Source of the DNA: Bordetella parapertussis
Lineage (GTDB): Bacteria; Pseudomonadota; Gammaproteobacteria; Burkholderiales; Burkholderiaceae
DNA: 24,895 bases
Direction: 5' to 3'
Assembly: GCA_945901665.1 (NCBI GenBank)
Contig: CAMDLJ010000002.1
Location: forward strand, 1-24,895
Within the stretch, counting starts at the first letter, position 1. Each line of letters opens with the position of its first letter. The notes under the pieces were generated by a model that did not search any database, had not been told where the DNA came from, and worked only from the letters and a program-made list of their open reading frames with translations. The translations under genes and the position numbers were made by a program. Below are positions 22,377 through 24,895 of the stretch, piece after piece.

Positions 22377-23822
22377 ATGCAAATCACCATCATTGGCAGC
22401 GGGTATGTGGGCCTGGTCACTGGAACTTGTCTGGCTGAATTGGGCAACGATGTGGTGTGCCTGGACTTGGCAGCGGACAAAATTCGCAGCCTCAACAGCG
22501 GCGTGGTGCCGATTTACGAACCCGGCCTGGACGATTTGGTCGTGCGCAACCTGAAACAAGGCCGCTTGCAGTTCACCACCGACACGGCCCAAGCCATATG
22601 TCATGGCGATGTGATCTTTATTGCCGTGGGCACCCCACCCCAAGAAGATGGCAGCGCTGACCTGTCCTATGCCCTCAAAGCGGCCAGCGACATTGGCCGC
22701 TGGATGCGCAGCGACAAGGTGGTGGTCAACAAATCCACCGTACCCGTGGGCACGGCCGAGCGGGTGCAAGCCGCCATTGCCAGCGAGTTGCAGCAAAGAG
22801 GCATTGACTTGTCGGGCAGCGACATTTCAAAAGGCCATGCACGCCTGCGTTGTGCCGTGGTCTCCAACCCCGAGTTTTTGAAAGAAGGTGCTGCGGTCGA
22901 AGACTTCATGCGCCCTGACCGCATCGTGCTCGGCGTGTCCAGCGATGAATCGGGCCAATGGGCGCTGGGCCAAATGCGCAACCTCTATGCGCCCTTCAAC
23001 CGCCACCACGAGCGCACCTTGGTGATGACCCAACGCTCGGCCGAATTGACCAAATACGCTGCCAACGCCATGCTGGCCACCCGCATCTCCTTCATGAATG
23101 AGTTGGCCAATTTGAGCGAACGCTTGAACGTGGACATTGAGTCTGTGCGCCAAGGCATGGGCTCTGACCCCCGCATTGGCTACAGCTTTTTGTACGCGGG
23201 CACAGGCTACGGTGGCTCCTGCTTTCCCAAAGATGTGAAAGCATTGCACCGCACCGGCATTGAACAAGGCATTGCCATGCAAATTTTGAGTGCGGTGGAG
23301 CACGTCAATCAGCGCCAAAAACACCGCGTTTTGGACAAGGTGCTGGCCCACTTTGGCGACGATTTGAGCGGCCTGTGTTTTGGCGTCTGGGGATTGGCCT
23401 TCAAACCCGAAACCGACGACATGCGCGAGGCCCCCAGCCGCACCGTGATCTGCGGTTTACTTCGCGCCGGTGCGCGGGTTCAGGTGCACGACCCCGTGGC
23501 CATGGAAAGCGGGCAGTTGGCCTTGCAAGAGGACTTGATGGATGTGCCCGAGCTGTGGGGCCAATTGAGCTTTCACGATGACCCCATGGACGTGGCCGAT
23601 GGCGCGCAAGCCTTGCTCATCATGACCGAGTGGAAGGCTTATCGAAGCCCCAATTTCCAACAACTGCGCAGCCGACTGGCGCAAGCCCTGATCTTTGATG
23701 GTCGCAATTTGTTTGACCCACAGCGCATGGAACAAGAATCTTTCTCCTACCATGGCATTGGCCGCGTGTCTCAGCCGCACACGACAAGCGAGACCGCGTC
23801 ACCCAGCTTGGCCGCCAGCTGA
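22377..23822 (+). CDS. ugd: UDP-glucose 6-dehydrogenase
   Basis: The 481-residue enzyme oxidises UDP-glucose to UDP-glucuronate with two NAD+. It begins [20 protein letters not shown] (NAD-binding GxGxxG) after an AGGAG site. [15 protein letters not shown] (83-97), [18 protein letters not shown], and the catalytic cysteine in [12 protein letters not shown] are all present, followed by the C-terminal UDP-binding domain with [16 protein letters not shown]. Length is slightly above the usual 440-460 because of a Ser/Thr-rich tail. It ends 11 bp before the convergent lplT stop. UDP-glucuronate feeds exopolysaccharide, lipid A or glucuronosyl-lipid synthesis; with a GT4 enzyme and Pho-box-like sites nearby, a glycolipid role is favoured here. 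Confidence 0.97.
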   Translation: MQITIIGSGYVGLVTGTCLAELGNDVVCLDLAADKIRSLNSGVVPIYEPGLDDLVVRNLKQGRLQFTTDTAQAICHGDVIFIAVGTPPQEDGSADLSYALKAASDIGRWMRSDKVVVNKSTVPVGTAERVQAAIASELQQRGIDLSGSDISKGHARLRCAVVSNPEFLKEGAAVEDFMRPDRIVLGVSSDESGQWALGQMRNLYAPFNRHHERTLVMTQRSAELTKYAANAMLATRISFMNELANLSERLNVDIESVRQGMGSDPRIGYSFLYAGTGYGGSCFPKDVKALHRTGIEQGIAMQILSAVEHVNQRQKHRVLDKVLAHFGDDLSGLCFGVWGLAFKPETDDMREAPSRTVICGLLRAGARVQVHDPVAMESGQLALQEDLMDVPELWGQLSFHDDPMDVADGAQALLIMTEWKAYRSPNFQQLRSRLAQALIFDGRNLFDPQRMEQESFSYHGIGRVSQPHTTSETASPSLAAS

Positions 23823-23833
23823 GTTCGGGGTGC

Positions 23834-24895
23834 TCAAGGGGCTGGCGCGCGCGATCGGCGTGCGTGCAGCCCACAAACCAAGGCCATGCAGGTGGCAATG
23901 AAGCCACCCAAGATCCAGGTGATGGTTTCAAACGGGCATTGCAAATACAACAGGCCACTGTAAACGCCCATCATCGTCACGATGCTGGCGTTTTCATTGA
24001 CGTTTTGCACCGCGATGGAACGCCCTGCACTGAGCAAGCTCACACCCCGGTGTTGCAATAAAGCGTTCATCGGCACCACAAACAAACCGCTGATGACGCC
24101 AACCAAAAGCATCACCCCCAAAGCCACGGGCCAAGCGTGGACCGCGTTCATGAGCGGCAACAACAGGCCCAACACCACCCCCAAACCCAGCACACGCGTG
24201 GCCTGGTGCAAAGGCACCCAACGCCCCGCCAACCATGCGCCCAGCACCACCCCCACGGCGGTACAAGCTTGCAAATAAGCGCCTTGGTCCAAACCCAAAC
24301 CCAAGACCTGCTGGCACCACAGCAGCACCAGCAATTGCATGGTCGCACCTACCCCCCAAAACAAGGTGGTCACGGCCAAACTGGTTTGGCCCAAGGGGTC
24401 GGTCCACAGGGTTTTTTGGTCGATCCAAAAGTCACGCCACACCTGACCCAAGTGCCAACCCCTCGACAGACAGGGCACGCCACTGTGGGGGATGCCGCGC
24501 TGCATCAGGGCCACGGCAACATACAGACCCAAAATCATCAGCACGGAGCCACCAAATCGGCTGTCCCACCACGCCCAGGCGTTGATGGTTTGGGCCAGCT
24601 GCGAACTTGTCCAGGTATCGCTGATCAGCAGGCCGCCCAAAGCCACACCAAAAACCGCCGCACTCACCGTGCTGACTTCAATCCAGGCGTTGGCATGAAC
24701 CAGCCGTTGTGGCGGCTCTACCTCGGTGATCCATCCATATTTGGCGGGCGAGTAAATGGCCGCACCCAAACCCACCCACACATAAGCCAGCATCACATCC
24801 AGCCCGAGCAAAATGGACACGACCGCCATCAACTTGAGGGCATTGGCCCACTGCATGACCCGGGGCTTGTGCCAGGCATCCGCCAAGCGGCCAAC
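23834..24895 (-). CDS. lplT: Lysophospholipid transporter LplT, N-terminus cut by window
   Basis: The frame is open to the last base, with VGRLADAW preceding what would be a false TTG start at 24886, so the gene begins beyond the window; about 354 residues are visible. It is an MFS-type inner-membrane protein resembling LplT through LADAWHKPRVMQWANALKLM, VGLGAAIYSPAKYGWITE, LVHANAWIEVSTV, FWGVGATMQLLVL, VVPMNALLQHRG and AVQNVNENASIV. LplT flips lysophospholipids inwards for reacylation by Aas or a separate acyltransferase. No acyltransferase domain is fused in the visible part. It converges on ugd with an 11-bp gap. Its place fits the lipid theme of the region, although it may simply be a neighbour. 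Confidence 0.9.
   Translation of the reverse strand, partial: VGRLADAWHKPRVMQWANALKLMAVVSILLGLDVMLAYVWVGLGAAIYSPAKYGWITEVEPPQRLVHANAWIEVSTVSAAVFGVALGGLLISDTWTSSQLAQTINAWAWWDSRFGGSVLMILGLYVAVALMQRGIPHSGVPCLSRGWHLGQVWRDFWIDQKTLWTDPLGQTSLAVTTLFWGVGATMQLLVLLWCQQVLGLGLDQGAYLQACTAVGVVLGAWLAGRWVPLHQATRVLGLGVVLGLLLPLMNAVHAWPVALGVMLLVGVISGLFVVPMNALLQHRGVSLLSAGRSIAVQNVNENASIVTMMGVYSGLLYLQCPFETITWILGGFIATCMALVCGLHARRSRAPAP

Overview
The window (about 24.9 kb, roughly 57-60% GC, densely packed, heavy use of TTG for leucine, many 4-bp ATGA start/stop overlaps) looks like the chromosome of a betaproteobacterium of the Comamonadaceae, plausibly a freshwater Limnohabitans/Rhodoferax/Polaromonas-like organism. 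That placement is inferred from gene style and protein similarity, not from a marker gene. I see no rRNA, tRNA, insertion sequence, phage or CRISPR array. Twenty-two protein genes are supported, two of them cut by the window edges.

Region 1 (1-11850) is a catabolic island around a LacI-type regulator. Leftward from a shared regulatory gap (6688-6933) run a TRAP substrate-binding protein, a DUF6807 protein, a fumarylacetoacetate-hydrolase-fold enzyme, an APH-fold kinase, a divergent enolase paralog and a D-2-hydroxyacid dehydrogenase. An RraA-family aldolase/decarboxylase faces them at the window edge. Rightward run lacI, a fused TRAP membrane protein (DctQ+DctM) and two Gfo/Idh/MocA oxidoreductases, all translationally coupled. 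The set reads as uptake of an organic acid or sugar acid, oxidation, phosphorylation, enolase-type elimination and C-C cleavage. I cannot match it to a described pathway. The enolase paralog keeps its metal ligands and catalytic lysine but has changed two conserved active-site positions.

Region 2 (11847-16703) is central metabolism. Leftward is a tal-pgi-HAD phosphatase operon. Rightward are an NDUFA9-like SDR protein and a glutathione-S-transferase-fold protein.

Region 3 (16818-24895) begins with a secreted DsrE-family protein and a small conserved-looking protein. It continues into what looks like a membrane-lipid locus: a GT4 glycosyltransferase, a histidine-rich membrane protein resembling DUF962/Mpo1, a membrane-anchored class III aminotransferase, a phosphatidylserine-decarboxylase-like enzyme, UDP-glucose 6-dehydrogenase and the lysophospholipid transporter LplT. 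Four intergenic sites, each oriented towards a gene start, resemble PhoB boxes (7-bp half-sites repeated every 11 bp). My main hypothesis for an undescribed system here is a phosphate-starvation lipid-remodelling locus that makes a glucuronosyl and/or amino lipid.
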